Positions 14,595 to 23,569 of a DNA stretch of 64,000 nucleotides are shown in pieces (within the stretch, counting starts at the first letter, position 1; each line of letters opens with the position of its first letter). Location of the stretch: assembly GCA_026414565.1 (NCBI GenBank), contig JAOAIT010000059.1, positions 53,185 through 117,184 of the forward strand, written 5' to 3'. Made by a program: the position numbers and the translations under genes. Origin of the DNA: Verrucomicrobiia bacterium. Lineage in GTDB: Bacteria > Verrucomicrobiota > Verrucomicrobiia > Limisphaerales > Fontisphaeraceae. The notes beneath the pieces are model-generated. The model was not told the DNA's origin. It made no database searches and worked only from the letters and a program-made list of their open reading frames with translations.

Positions 14595-17324
14595 ATGACC
14601 TCGCTCTGGCTTGCCGGCAGGCGTTTGGCCTGCCTCTTCCTCGGCTGTGCCGCCGTCGCGGCCGCCCTGGCCCAAAACCAATCCAACCTCGTGGCCAACG
14701 GCTCCTTTGAACTGGATGCCAACGCCGATGGCATTCCAGATTTCTGGCAGGCCGCCGGCGACCGCGAAACCCAACAACAGTTGGACAGGGAGACCGCCGA
14801 CGGCGGCTGGTGCGCCCGCTTGCGCTGCACGGCCATGGGCAAGGATACCCCCAGCTCCCACGCCATGATTTGCCAGCTCGGCCAGGTCTCCGTCGAGCGC
14901 GGACGCTGGTACAAACTCTCCTTCCGCGCCAGAGCCGAAAACATCCGCAAAGGCGTCTCGGTGGGCCTGAACAATACCCGAGTCTGGAAAAATGTGGGTC
15001 TGGACGTCGGCTTCTATGCCACCCCCCAATGGCAGCGTTTTGAATTCCTCTTTGAAGCCACCGACTCTCTCCCCGCCGAAAACAGCCGCCTGCAATTCTG
15101 GTTCAAATCCACCGGCACGCTCTGGTTGGATGACGTGGAGCTTGTCTCCATTCCGGGCGGAAGACAATGGTTCCCCCAATGGCCCGCTGAGGGCGTTCCC
15201 AATGCCGTGCCCAATGGCGCCTTCGAGTGTGGCGCCGCCAACTGGGGAAGCTACAACAACGAACCGGGCGGTTGGGGCAATCAATTATTCCAACTGGTGG
15301 CCCAGTGGTCCCCCACCGGCGGCTCGGACGGCGGCGGCTGCCTCAAAATCACCTGGAACGACCAGACCGCTCCCGTGTTCTACTTTGACTATTTCCAGGC
15401 CGTCCGCCGCACCGTCCGCCGCCTCCAGGCCGCCAACCTGGGCTGGCTCCGCGTGCAACCCGGTACGCCCATGCAGCTCTCTGTGGATCTGCGCTCCGAA
15501 CCCGAGGGCATTCCCACCTCTCTGACCATTATCGAGGCCGAAGGCCCCTCCCGCCAGCATACCATCCGCCCCAACCGCCAATGGCAACGGTACTCGCTGG
15601 ACTTCCAACCCCAACGTCCCTTCATCTTTGTCGCTGTCGGGCCGGATTATTTATCCTCCACCGGCCCGGCGGGCACCGTCTGGTTGGACGGTGTCGCCCT
15701 CCACCCCAAAGCGGCGGCCACCGCGTTTCAGCCGCGCCAGCCCATCGAAACTTTTGCGGAAACCCCTGTCACCGGCAACCTCTTCACCAACCCCGCCGCC
15801 GGCCTCACCGTGACCCTCCGCGCCGCCGCCTGGGGCGATGCGCCCCCGCGCCTTCAGGGGCTTCTGCGCCTTACCGACTTTTTTGATCGCGTAATCTATG
15901 AAGCCCCCCATGAAGTCCCTCTCACCGAGCAGATTTCCCCCCACCTCCGCCGGGGTACCCTCACGCTGCGCGGTCTGTTGACCAATCGCCTGGGCTTCTA
16001 CCGGCTGGAGTGGGCCACTCCCTACGGCACCAATGCCCTGCGCTGCGCCCTGCTTGCACCCGTCACCCATGCCCAGGGAGCCATCGGCATGAATCATGCC
16101 TACCCTTGGGATTTCCTGATGCACCTCGCCCACACCGCCGGCATCCGCTGGTGGCGCGATTGGTCCGCCAAATGGCATGAAGTGGAAAAAGAACAGGGCC
16201 AATGGAATTTCCAGATGGCCGATGAACAAATTGACCGCGTCCTGCGCCTCGGCGGCCAACCCCTCGTGCTCCTCCCCTTCCCCTCCTCCTGGTGGTCTTC
16301 CCGCTGGGCCTCGCCCACTTCCAATCCCCCTCTCAAGCCCCCCTTCCGCCCCCAGGATTACGAGCCCCAGCGCCGCTTCGTGGCCCAGGCCCCACAACGC
16401 TGGGAAGACTTCGCCAACTATGCCGCCGCCGTCGTCCGCCATTACCGCGGCCGCGTGCAGGCCTATCATCTCCTCAATGAACCCATCTATACCAGTTACG
16501 CCCTGCCCCGCGGTGACGGCCACTCCATCGCCGATTATCTCCAGGCCGTCGAATCCGCCTACCCCCGCATGAAAGCCGCGGACAAATCCGCTCTCATTGT
16601 CGGCGGCATCGGCACCGGCCCGGACGCCGGCCTCACCTTGGAATTCGTGGAAAAAGGGGGCCTGCGCTTTGTGGACATTCTCGACCTGCACATGTACGAC
16701 CCCCCCGCCCCCACCGAAAATCAGGAACCTTCCTTCGCCCAGCTTGAAGCCTCCATGCGCCAACACGGCGGCCCCAAGCCTGTCTGGATTACCGAATACG
16801 GCTGCTATGCCGACGACGACCCCGCCTGCCTGCCGCCCCGCACCGGCGACTCCGCCATGACCCGCGCACGCTGGCCCAGCGAACGCGCCGCCTCCGAGCA
16901 TCTCGTCAAATACGTGGCCGTCACCTTCGCTCATGGCGTGCGCAAGCTCTTGCTGCATGCCGGCAGCTCCGCCCAGATCAACGGCCCCAACGAAGGCGGC
17001 ATCTTCTTTGAATATGGCGGACAGCCCCGCAAAATGCTCGCCGCCGTGGCCACTTTGAACCGCCTCCTGGCCACCCCCGATGCCTGCCTCGGGGCCCGCA
17101 ACCAAAACTCCCTCTGCGCCTACCTCTTCCGCTGTGGCCGCCAAAGCGTGGCCATCGCCTGGAGCAGCCAGCCCATAACGCTCACCCTCCCCAAAGGAGT
17201 TCAAGCCAGGGACATCATGGGTAACCCCCTCGCGCAAAGCACGCTTTCCCTTGCCGATTCCCCCGTTTATTTCCTCGAAGCCAACCCCGAAGGCAGGCAA
17301 CTGCGTCAAATGTTCCTGCCCTGA
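14595..17324 (+). CDS. Large secreted glycosidase with N-terminal carbohydrate-binding modules
   Basis: 909 aa. A signal peptide ends near residue 26 (VAAALAQ). Two beta-sandwich modules follow: the first starts NLVANGSFELDANADGIPDF (about 31-190), the second PNAVPNGAFECG (about 200-375), both like CBM4/9-type modules. A TIM barrel covers about residues 490-830, with HLLNEPIY (Glu near 629) and VWITEYGCY (Glu near 734) in the spacing of clan GH-A acid/base and nucleophile. It resembles GH39/GH5-like enzymes, but the exact family and substrate are open. Its stop codon abuts that of the opposing gene: TGA at 17322-17324 meets the TCA at 17325-17327. Secreted; likely part of polysaccharide degradation. 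Confidence 0.85.
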   Translation: MTSLWLAGRRLACLFLGCAAVAAALAQNQSNLVANGSFELDANADGIPDFWQAAGDRETQQQLDRETADGGWCARLRCTAMGKDTPSSHAMICQLGQVSVERGRWYKLSFRARAENIRKGVSVGLNNTRVWKNVGLDVGFYATPQWQRFEFLFEATDSLPAENSRLQFWFKSTGTLWLDDVELVSIPGGRQWFPQWPAEGVPNAVPNGAFECGAANWGSYNNEPGGWGNQLFQLVAQWSPTGGSDGGGCLKITWNDQTAPVFYFDYFQAVRRTVRRLQAANLGWLRVQPGTPMQLSVDLRSEPEGIPTSLTIIEAEGPSRQHTIRPNRQWQRYSLDFQPQRPFIFVAVGPDYLSSTGPAGTVWLDGVALHPKAAATAFQPRQPIETFAETPVTGNLFTNPAAGLTVTLRAAAWGDAPPRLQGLLRLTDFFDRVIYEAPHEVPLTEQISPHLRRGTLTLRGLLTNRLGFYRLEWATPYGTNALRCALLAPVTHAQGAIGMNHAYPWDFLMHLAHTAGIRWWRDWSAKWHEVEKEQGQWNFQMADEQIDRVLRLGGQPLVLLPFPSSWWSSRWASPTSNPPLKPPFRPQDYEPQRRFVAQAPQRWEDFANYAAAVVRHYRGRVQAYHLLNEPIYTSYALPRGDGHSIADYLQAVESAYPRMKAADKSALIVGGIGTGPDAGLTLEFVEKGGLRFVDILDLHMYDPPAPTENQEPSFAQLEASMRQHGGPKPVWITEYGCYADDDPACLPPRTGDSAMTRARWPSERAASEHLVKYVAVTFAHGVRKLLLHAGSSAQINGPNEGGIFFEYGGQPRKMLAAVATLNRLLATPDACLGARNQNSLCAYLFRCGRQSVAIAWSSQPITLTLPKGVQARDIMGNPLAQSTLSLADSPVYFLEANPEGRQLRQMFLP

Positions 17325-18686
17325 TCAGCCGCCCGCCTCATTCCGGCCCACCACCGCGCCCTGCCGGGCCTGCTGAAAGCGCGCCGCCCATTGCGCCCGC
17401 GATATTTTTCCGCGCGCATTGGCGGCCAACTCCTCCGCCAGCCACCAGTGCTTGGGCCATTGCCAGTCCGGCAGATGATGCTGCGCATGCTGGCGCACGG
17501 CCGGCAGCGACTCTGCCGCCGCCAGCGCCACCGCCGCCACAATGGCCTCTCCCCGGTGTCCCCCCTGATCCGGCACGCCAAACACCACGCACTCCCGCAC
17601 CTCGGGATGCGCGCGCAACACCTGCTCAATCATCTCCGGCGACACCTTCCGTCCCGCCACGTTGATTTGATCACTGGCGCGCCCCCACAAGTAGAGGTAT
17701 CCCCCCCGGCTCTCTCCCAAATCGCGCGTCCGAAAAACACCCCCACCCAGCGCCGGATCAGCCTCGGGCCAATAGGTCAGGCCAACATTCGGGCCCCTCA
17801 CCTCCACGCAGCCCTCGGCGTTGAGCCCCACCTCCACTCCCGGCAACACCCGCCCCGCAAGTTGCGCCTCCGGCCGTGGCTTGTCCGTCCCGTCATAAGC
17901 AATCCCGCCACACTCGGTGGAACCGTAAAAATTATGAATCTTCAGGCCGTGCCGCTCGAAAACCTGTTGTTCCAGCGTTAACGGCAGCGGAGCCCCGGCG
18001 CTGATGGCCACCCGAATGTTGCAAGGAATGGCCTGCGCCTCCAGCCACGTCCGCCACAAGGCCGGCACCGAGGGAACCACCAAATCGGGCAGCACGCCAC
18101 TGGCGGCCCGCAACTGCTCCGGCAACCCCCCCCCAGCCAAAATGAGCGGCATGCCCTCCAACACCAGCATCAGCACCAAACTCGAAAAACCATATGAATG
18201 CGCCAACGAAATGGTGGCCACATTGGCCCACTCCCGCCTCAGCCCCATCCCCTCCATGATCTGCCGGGCATCGGCACAAAGCTGCTCGGCGGAAAACGCC
18301 ACCGCCCGCGGCGCCCCCGTGGTGGCGCTGGTGAGTTTGAGATGCGCGCAATCCGCAGGCAACCGCCCGTCTGCCGGCGGTGGATTGCCTTGATCCAGCG
18401 GACACACCACCAGCCCGGCACGCCATGCCCGCAGCAAAGTAAGCACAAATTCCGCCCCCATCCCCCTCGGGTGACAAAGTCCATGATCTTCCACCGGCGC
18501 CGGCCCTTCTGAAGCCCTGGCCAGCTCCGCAAACGTCCATCGCCGGCCACTCGGCACTTCCCACAACGCTGGCAGCCTAGGCTCACGCGCCGCCGTGAGC
18601 CGCCAAAGCTCATAGAGTTGCCGGGTTGCAGACACCGGCCTTGTACGTACCGCAGCTTGCCACCAGCCGCAAGCGGCAAGTGTCAC
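17325..18686 (-). CDS. AMP-dependent adenylating enzyme (acyl-CoA synthetase family), coupled to the histidine kinase
   Basis: 453 aa, starting at a GTG that overlaps the TGA of the upstream histidine kinase gene as GTGA, which implies translational coupling. ANL-family motifs are recognisable: FYGSTECGG, GRASDQINVAGRKVSPEMIE and the catalytic Lys in NARGKISR. The P-loop reads LTSATTGAPRAVAF, with Ala for the usual Gly and Arg127 for the usual Lys. The protein is shorter than typical 500-560 aa ligases. It probably activates an organic acid as an acyl-adenylate, possibly an aromatic or hydroxy acid as in beta-hydroxy acid synthetase-like members; this is inference. Coupling to a sensor kinase is unusual. 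Confidence 0.82.
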   Translation of the reverse strand: MTLAACGWWQAAVRTRPVSATRQLYELWRLTAAREPRLPALWEVPSGRRWTFAELARASEGPAPVEDHGLCHPRGMGAEFVLTLLRAWRAGLVVCPLDQGNPPPADGRLPADCAHLKLTSATTGAPRAVAFSAEQLCADARQIMEGMGLRREWANVATISLAHSYGFSSLVLMLVLEGMPLILAGGGLPEQLRAASGVLPDLVVPSVPALWRTWLEAQAIPCNIRVAISAGAPLPLTLEQQVFERHGLKIHNFYGSTECGGIAYDGTDKPRPEAQLAGRVLPGVEVGLNAEGCVEVRGPNVGLTYWPEADPALGGGVFRTRDLGESRGGYLYLWGRASDQINVAGRKVSPEMIEQVLRAHPEVRECVVFGVPDQGGHRGEAIVAAVALAAAESLPAVRQHAQHHLPDWQWPKHWWLAEELAANARGKISRAQWAARFQQARQGAVVGRNEAGG

Positions 18687-21055
18687 CGGACAACGTTGTC
18701 CCGCAGCGAAGCCGATGGCGCAACCACCGCATCCAACGTGGCCCGCAAGGCCTGCGCCAGTTGCATGGGAGTGTACGGCTTCTGCAAGAAATGATGCCGG
18801 TCAAAACCGGGGGCGGACTCAAGCAACATCTGGCTGTTGAAGTAGCCGCTGGTGAACAATATCGGCAGGTTGGGGCGCATTTCCCGCAGTTTCTGGGCCA
18901 GCGCCAGCCCATTGATCCCCCCCGGCATCACCATGTCCAGCAGCGCCGCATCAATGTGTTGCTGGTGCTTGGCCCATACCGCCAGCGCTTCCGGCCCGTT
19001 CGCGGCCAGTATCGTCCGATAGCCGTGCATGCTCAAAATGTCCCCCGCCAGTTGCCGCACAATCGCCTCATCCTCCACCACCAAAATGGTCTCCTGCCCG
19101 CGGGGCGCTCCCAGCTCGTCACGGGCAGCCTCCGCGCGCCCCTGGGCTGGTTCCGCCGACGCCTGCAACGTGGGCAGGTAAATCAAAAAGCACGTCCCCT
19201 CCCCCGGCTGGCTGCGCAGCTCAATCCACCCCCGATGCTGCTCCACGATGCTGCGCACCGTGGCCAGCCCCAACCCCGTGCCCATGCCCAGTTCCTTGGT
19301 GGTAAAAAACGGCTCAAACACCCGCTGATGCAACTCCGGCGGTATGCCGCAGCCGGTATCCTGCACGATCAGCCGGACGTAGGGAGCTTCCACCCCTTGC
19401 CCGGCTCCAGCCTCAGGATTCAACGCGGAAGCAACGGAATCTGTCGTAATCGTCAAACGCCCCCCCTGCGGCATGGCATCGCGCGCGTTGGCGGCCAGAT
19501 TAAATACGATCTGCTCCACCATGCTCACATCCGCATAAATCAGCGGCAGCGAACTCGCCGGATGAATCTCCAGCGTCACGTCCTCACCGATGATCCGCCG
19601 CAACATCTTCGTCATCTGGGCCAGCACATCGTTGAGATTGACCGGCTGCGGCTGGAAGGATTGCTTCCGGCTGAAGGCCAGCAACTGGCGCGTCAAGCTG
19701 CTCGCGCGCTCGGTGGCCTCCGCAATCTCATGAATCGAGGCGCGGGCCTCGGCGGATATATCCCTCAGCGTGGCGAGCATCTCCGTATGCCCCTTCATCA
19801 CCGTCAATAAATTATTGAAATCGTGGGCCACCCCTCCCGCCAGCGCGCCGATCCCCTCCAGTTTGGCCGACTGCCGCAACTGCGCCTCCAGCGCCTTCCG
19901 GGCCGTAATATCCACGTCAATAAACAGCCAGCAGGACTCCAGCCCCACCTGCAACGGCTCAACGGATGTCAAAACATCCACCACCGCCCCCGTCTTGGTC
20001 CGCAGTTGCAGCTCCAGATTGGTCACCGAGCCGTGACGCCGCAAACTCGTCACCAATTGCTCCCGCTGATGCGGATTGACCCACAGCTTCAATTCCGAGG
20101 CCGACCGCCCGATCAGCTCCTCCCGCGTATATCCCATCAATTTGACGTAGCTGTCATTCACCTCGACAAACCGCCCATCCGTCTGGGCACAAATGCCAAT
20201 GGCCATCGGGTTGGCCCGGAAAATGCGCTGAAACCGCTCCCGGGCGTGGCGCAGCTCCGTCTCCAGCCGCTTGCGCGCAGTCACATCTTGCTGGATGGCG
20301 ATGAAATGGGTGATGCGCCCTTGCGCATCGCAGATCGGCGTCACCCTCTGCTCCTGCGTGTAAAAACTGCCGTCTTTGCGGCGATTAACAATCTCCCCCA
20401 CCCACGTCTTGCCCCCCAGAATGGTCTCCCAATACCGTTGGAAAAACCCGCGGTCATGCCGCCCGCTGTTCAACAGGCGCGGATTCCGGCCCACCACCTC
20501 CTCCAGCGTATAACCAGTCTCCTCCGTGAATGCACGATTGACGAACACAATGCTCCCGTCCGCCTTGGTGATCACCACCGGATGCGGCAGCACCTGCAAC
20601 GCCGCCGTTTGCAGCCGGGTCAGCAGGTGAACATCAGCCTGCGGCGCCAACGGAAATACCAGGGCCGCCCCGCCACTGATGACCCCCTGCGCATCCATCA
20701 CCGGAGAAATATGACACTCGCACGCCACCGATACCCCGTCCGCCCGCAACAAACGCCACGTGACCGTCGCCTGCCCGGCTGCCTCCCGTCCCCAGGCCGC
20801 CACCAGCCCCGCCCATTGTTGCCAATCCTCCGCGGCCACCAGGCGGGCCATCGCCAGCCCAGGCAGTTTGCTTTCAGGCTGGCCAAGCAACAAGGCCATC
20901 GCCGGGTTGGCAGCCGCGCACACTCCTTCCAACGTCCAATGGAGAATCCCGGCTCGGGAATGTTCAAACAAGGCGCAACAGGCAGCTTCATCTTGCAGCA
21001 AAGCGCGTGTAGCCTGCTTCCATGGCGCCCTATTTGATGACTTTACCATTCCCAT
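18683..21055 (-). CDS. Hybrid sensor histidine kinase with three PAS domains and C-terminal receiver
   Basis: 790 aa with no membrane segments, so a cytoplasmic sensor. PAS1 is at about 25-140, PAS2 at about 150-265 (GYTLEEVVGRNPRLLNSG is typical), and PAS3 at about 272-390. The dimerisation/phosphoacceptor domain has H411 in GGVAHDFNNLL. The ATPase domain carries FNLAANARDAM, DTGCGIP and GTGLGLATV. The C-terminal receiver (about 656-780) has phosphoacceptor D707 in ALLDMVMPGG and Lys759 in LQKPY. The HDFNN family is often found in hybrid kinases without a dedicated DNA-binding output, and none is fused here. The start could be either of two close ATGs (21055, 21049); AAGGG precedes the first. 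It overlaps the adenylating-enzyme gene by 4 nt. Confidence 0.92.
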   Translation of the reverse strand: MGMVKSSNRAPWKQATRALLQDEAACCALFEHSRAGILHWTLEGVCAAANPAMALLLGQPESKLPGLAMARLVAAEDWQQWAGLVAAWGREAAGQATVTWRLLRADGVSVACECHISPVMDAQGVISGGAALVFPLAPQADVHLLTRLQTAALQVLPHPVVITKADGSIVFVNRAFTEETGYTLEEVVGRNPRLLNSGRHDRGFFQRYWETILGGKTWVGEIVNRRKDGSFYTQEQRVTPICDAQGRITHFIAIQQDVTARKRLETELRHARERFQRIFRANPMAIGICAQTDGRFVEVNDSYVKLMGYTREELIGRSASELKLWVNPHQREQLVTSLRRHGSVTNLELQLRTKTGAVVDVLTSVEPLQVGLESCWLFIDVDITARKALEAQLRQSAKLEGIGALAGGVAHDFNNLLTVMKGHTEMLATLRDISAEARASIHEIAEATERASSLTRQLLAFSRKQSFQPQPVNLNDVLAQMTKMLRRIIGEDVTLEIHPASSLPLIYADVSMVEQIVFNLAANARDAMPQGGRLTITTDSVASALNPEAGAGQGVEAPYVRLIVQDTGCGIPPELHQRVFEPFFTTKELGMGTGLGLATVRSIVEQHRGWIELRSQPGEGTCFLIYLPTLQASAEPAQGRAEAARDELGAPRGQETILVVEDEAIVRQLAGDILSMHGYRTILAANGPEALAVWAKHQQHIDAALLDMVMPGGINGLALAQKLREMRPNLPILFTSGYFNSQMLLESAPGFDRHHFLQKPYTPMQLAQALRATLDAVVAPSASLRDNVVR

Positions 21056-21424
21056 TCTTTCCCTTTGGGGTGGCGTCCCGCTCTTTTCCTTGCACAGTTG
21101 GGCTTGCTTCTTCCTGCCCCAACCGCCCCCGCCTCTGCCCTCCCTCCAATTCTGGAGAGCTCGCGGAACGCATGATCAACCTTGGGACGATACGTTTGCG
21201 TTTTGTGAACCAATTGACAAGTCATAAATCCTTGATGTGCATCGGTTTTTGTCTGACAAACCAATCCATGATTCCCCTTAAGTACGACGCCCGACCCGGC
21301 CCAATTTAACCGTCCTCGGGCCCACTTCCCTCTTGCCATCCCCACCTCCACCTTTGGCCCGGCCCGTGCAGCACCATAATTTTTCTGATTTCCATTCCCG
21401 GCAGGGTCATTTTAGTGTTGGCTC
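21056..21424. other. Intergenic region between divergent histidine kinase and LarA-like genes
   Basis: 369 nt with no credible gene; the open frame across it on the minus strand has no domain character. A dyad TTTGTC-T-GACAAA lies at 21248-21260, and a second GACAA with TTGACA at 21214-21220 is about 30 nt away, so an operator is possible. In front of the LarA-like gene TTTCCA (21389-21394) and TTTAGT (21411-21416) are 16 nt apart, with the -10 box 8 nt before the ATG. The rest is pyrimidine-rich on the + strand. Confidence 0.35.
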
Positions 21425-22708
21425 ATGAGTTTAATCGCACACTGCGTGCCCCCCTCCCGCCAGGTGGACGCCCGGCAGGCAGCAGAGGTCATCGCCAAAG
21501 CCATGCCCCAGGCGGATTACCGCGGCCGGCAGGTGCTCCTCATCATCCCGGACCATACCCGCACCGCGCCGGTGGGCATGATGTTCAAAGCCTTGCACGC
21601 GCACCTCGCGCCCGTCCTTAAACGCCTCGATATCCTCGTCGCCCTCGGCACCCACGTGGCCATGACCGAGGAGGCCATCTGTCAACGTCTGGAAATCTCC
21701 CCGGCCGAAAGACGGGAGCATTACGGCCACGTCCGCTTCTTCAATCACGAGTGGGATAACCCGGCCGCCTTGCAGCAGGTCGGAACGCTGACCTCCGAGG
21801 AAATCAGCCAGCTAACCCAGGGCTTGTTCGCCATGGACGTGCCCGTGGAGATCAACAAACGGGTGTTCGAGTATGACCAGATCGTCATCCTCGGCCCGGT
21901 CTTCCCCCATGAAGTCGTCGGCTTCTCCGGCGGCAACAAATACCTCTTCCCCGGCATCGCCGGCCCGCAAATCCTCAATTTCTTCCACTGGCTCGGCGCC
22001 GTCGTCACCAATCCCATGATCATCGGCAACCAGTGGACCCCCGTCCGCAAAGTGGTGGACAAGGCAGGCGCCCTGGTCAATGTCTCGAAACTCTGCTTCT
22101 GCATGGTGGTGGACGGCCATAATTTGGCCGGCCTTTACGCCGGCTCACCCGAAGGCGCCTGGGCGGCGGCCGTCCAGCTTTCCCGTCAATTGCACATCAC
22201 CTGCAAGGACCATCCCTTTCACACCATCCTCTCCTGTGCCCCCAAAATGTATGATGAGCTGTGGACGGGCGGAAAATGCATGTACAAGCTCGAGCCCGTC
22301 CTGGCCGATGGCGGCGAATTAATCATTTACGCCCCCCACATCACCGAAATCTCCCTCACCCACGGGCGCGTGATTCGCGAAGTGGGCTACCATTGCCGCG
22401 ACTACTTCCTCAAGCAATGGGAGCGCTTCAAACATTATCCCTGGGGCGTGCTCGCCCACTCCACCCACGTCCGCGGCATCGGCACTTTCGAAAATGGCGT
22501 CGAGCGCTGCCGCGCCCAGGTCACCCTCGCCACCGGCATCCCTGAAGACGTCTGCCGCCAAATCAATCTCGGCTACCGCGACCCCCGCTCCATCCGTCCG
22601 GAAGAGTTCGCCGGGCGCGAGGACGAAGGGATCCTCTGGGTGCCCAAAGCCGGCGAAATGCTCTTCCAGCTCAATAATCCCCCCGCCTGGGCCGGCGGCA
22701 AAGCTTGA
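21425..22708 (+). CDS. LarA-like (nickel-pincer lactate racemase family, DUF2088) protein
   Basis: 427 aa, the family's usual length. The diagnostic residues of lactate racemase LarA are present: DHTRTAP (D43, R46), the His of GTHVAMTEE (H77), PHEVVGFSGGNKYLFPG (H162 and K172), and the His of NFFHWLG (H188). In LarA, Lys and His residues in these positions hold the nickel pincer cofactor and take part in hydride transfer. The protein probably racemises or epimerises a 2-hydroxy acid, but LarA homologues differ in substrate. The cofactor genes larB, larC and larE are not in the window. It opens a four-gene + strand run with TatD (19 nt gap), an LptF/G permease and a TRIC-type channel. Confidence 0.85.
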   Translation: MSLIAHCVPPSRQVDARQAAEVIAKAMPQADYRGRQVLLIIPDHTRTAPVGMMFKALHAHLAPVLKRLDILVALGTHVAMTEEAICQRLEISPAERREHYGHVRFFNHEWDNPAALQQVGTLTSEEISQLTQGLFAMDVPVEINKRVFEYDQIVILGPVFPHEVVGFSGGNKYLFPGIAGPQILNFFHWLGAVVTNPMIIGNQWTPVRKVVDKAGALVNVSKLCFCMVVDGHNLAGLYAGSPEGAWAAAVQLSRQLHITCKDHPFHTILSCAPKMYDELWTGGKCMYKLEPVLADGGELIIYAPHITEISLTHGRVIREVGYHCRDYFLKQWERFKHYPWGVLAHSTHVRGIGTFENGVERCRAQVTLATGIPEDVCRQINLGYRDPRSIRPEEFAGREDEGILWVPKAGEMLFQLNNPPAWAGGKA

Positions 22709-22727
22709 GCGGGCAGTCACCATTCCC

Positions 22728-23552
22728 ATGCCCATTTTTTACGATACCCACGCGCATCTGGACGACGGCAGCTTCCGCCGCGACCTCGCGGAAGTGCTGC
22801 AACGCGCCCACGGCGCCGGCATTGGCCGCATCATCACCATCGGCGTGGACGACGAAAGCAGCCGCGCCGCCGTCCAACTGGCGCAGGAACATCCGCACGT
22901 GTACGCCGCCGTCGGCTGGCACCCCAATCACGCCGCAGAAGCCCCGGAGGAAGTGCGACCGGCCTTGCGCGCCCTGGCGCAGCATCCCAAGGTCGTGGCC
23001 ATCGGCGAAATCGGCCTGGACTACAAATACCTGCCCAGTCTTCAAGGCGGCTCCCCCGCCGACGATGCGCGTCACAAAGATCGCCAGGCGCAATTATTCG
23101 CCCAACAAATGGACCTGGCCGTCGAGCTGGGCCTGCCCGTCGTCGTCCACCAGCGCTTTTCCATGCCCGACATCCTGGCCCAGATGCAGCCCTACGTCGG
23201 ACGGCTGCGGGCCGTCTTTCATTGTTTCTCCGAATCCCCCGACGTGGCCCGGCGGATTCTCGACATGCATTGCCTGGTCAGCTACACCGGCATCCTCACC
23301 TACAAAAACGGCCAAAACGTCCGCGACTCCCTCGCCGCCGTCCCCCTTGGGTCTTTCATGTTGGAAACCGACTGCCCCTACATGACCCCGGAACCCTGGC
23401 GCAAATCCGCCCGGCGTTGCGAGCCGGCCTTTGTCGCCGACATCGCCGCCGTCGCGGCCCAGGTCAAAGGCTGCTCCCTCGCCGAGCTTTCCGCCGCCAC
23501 CTGCGCCACCGCCTGCCGGTTCTTTCACAAAATGCCGCCGCCTGACGCCTGA
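22728..23552 (+). CDS. tatD: TatD family metal-dependent hydrolase
   Basis: 274 aa from the ATG at 22728. The open frame continues upstream into the LarA gene, but the TIM-barrel fold begins here. The metal ligands of TatD are all visible: THAHLD (H8, H10), the Glu of IGEIGLDYKY, VVHQR, FHCFSES and the Asp of LETDCPYMTPE. TatD proteins are two-metal DNases with 3'-5' exonuclease activity; despite the name they are not part of the Tat translocase. The gene lies 19 nt after the LarA-like gene and 17 nt before the LptF/G permease, so it is probably co-transcribed with them. Confidence 0.92.
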   Translation: MPIFYDTHAHLDDGSFRRDLAEVLQRAHGAGIGRIITIGVDDESSRAAVQLAQEHPHVYAAVGWHPNHAAEAPEEVRPALRALAQHPKVVAIGEIGLDYKYLPSLQGGSPADDARHKDRQAQLFAQQMDLAVELGLPVVVHQRFSMPDILAQMQPYVGRLRAVFHCFSESPDVARRILDMHCLVSYTGILTYKNGQNVRDSLAAVPLGSFMLETDCPYMTPEPWRKSARRCEPAFVADIAAVAAQVKGCSLAELSAATCATACRFFHKMPPPDA

Positions 23553-23569
23553 GACGGCGCCGCCCCAGC

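Noticed and set aside
21248..21260. TTTGTC-T-GACAAA dyad as a transcription factor operator
   Set aside because: Symmetrical, but found once as a full dyad and with no identified regulator nearby; kept only as a note on the intergenic region.
21043..21351. 102-aa minus-strand frame in the gap upstream of the histidine kinase
   Set aside because: Basic, low-information sequence with no domain, and it overlaps the kinase start; treated as non-coding.
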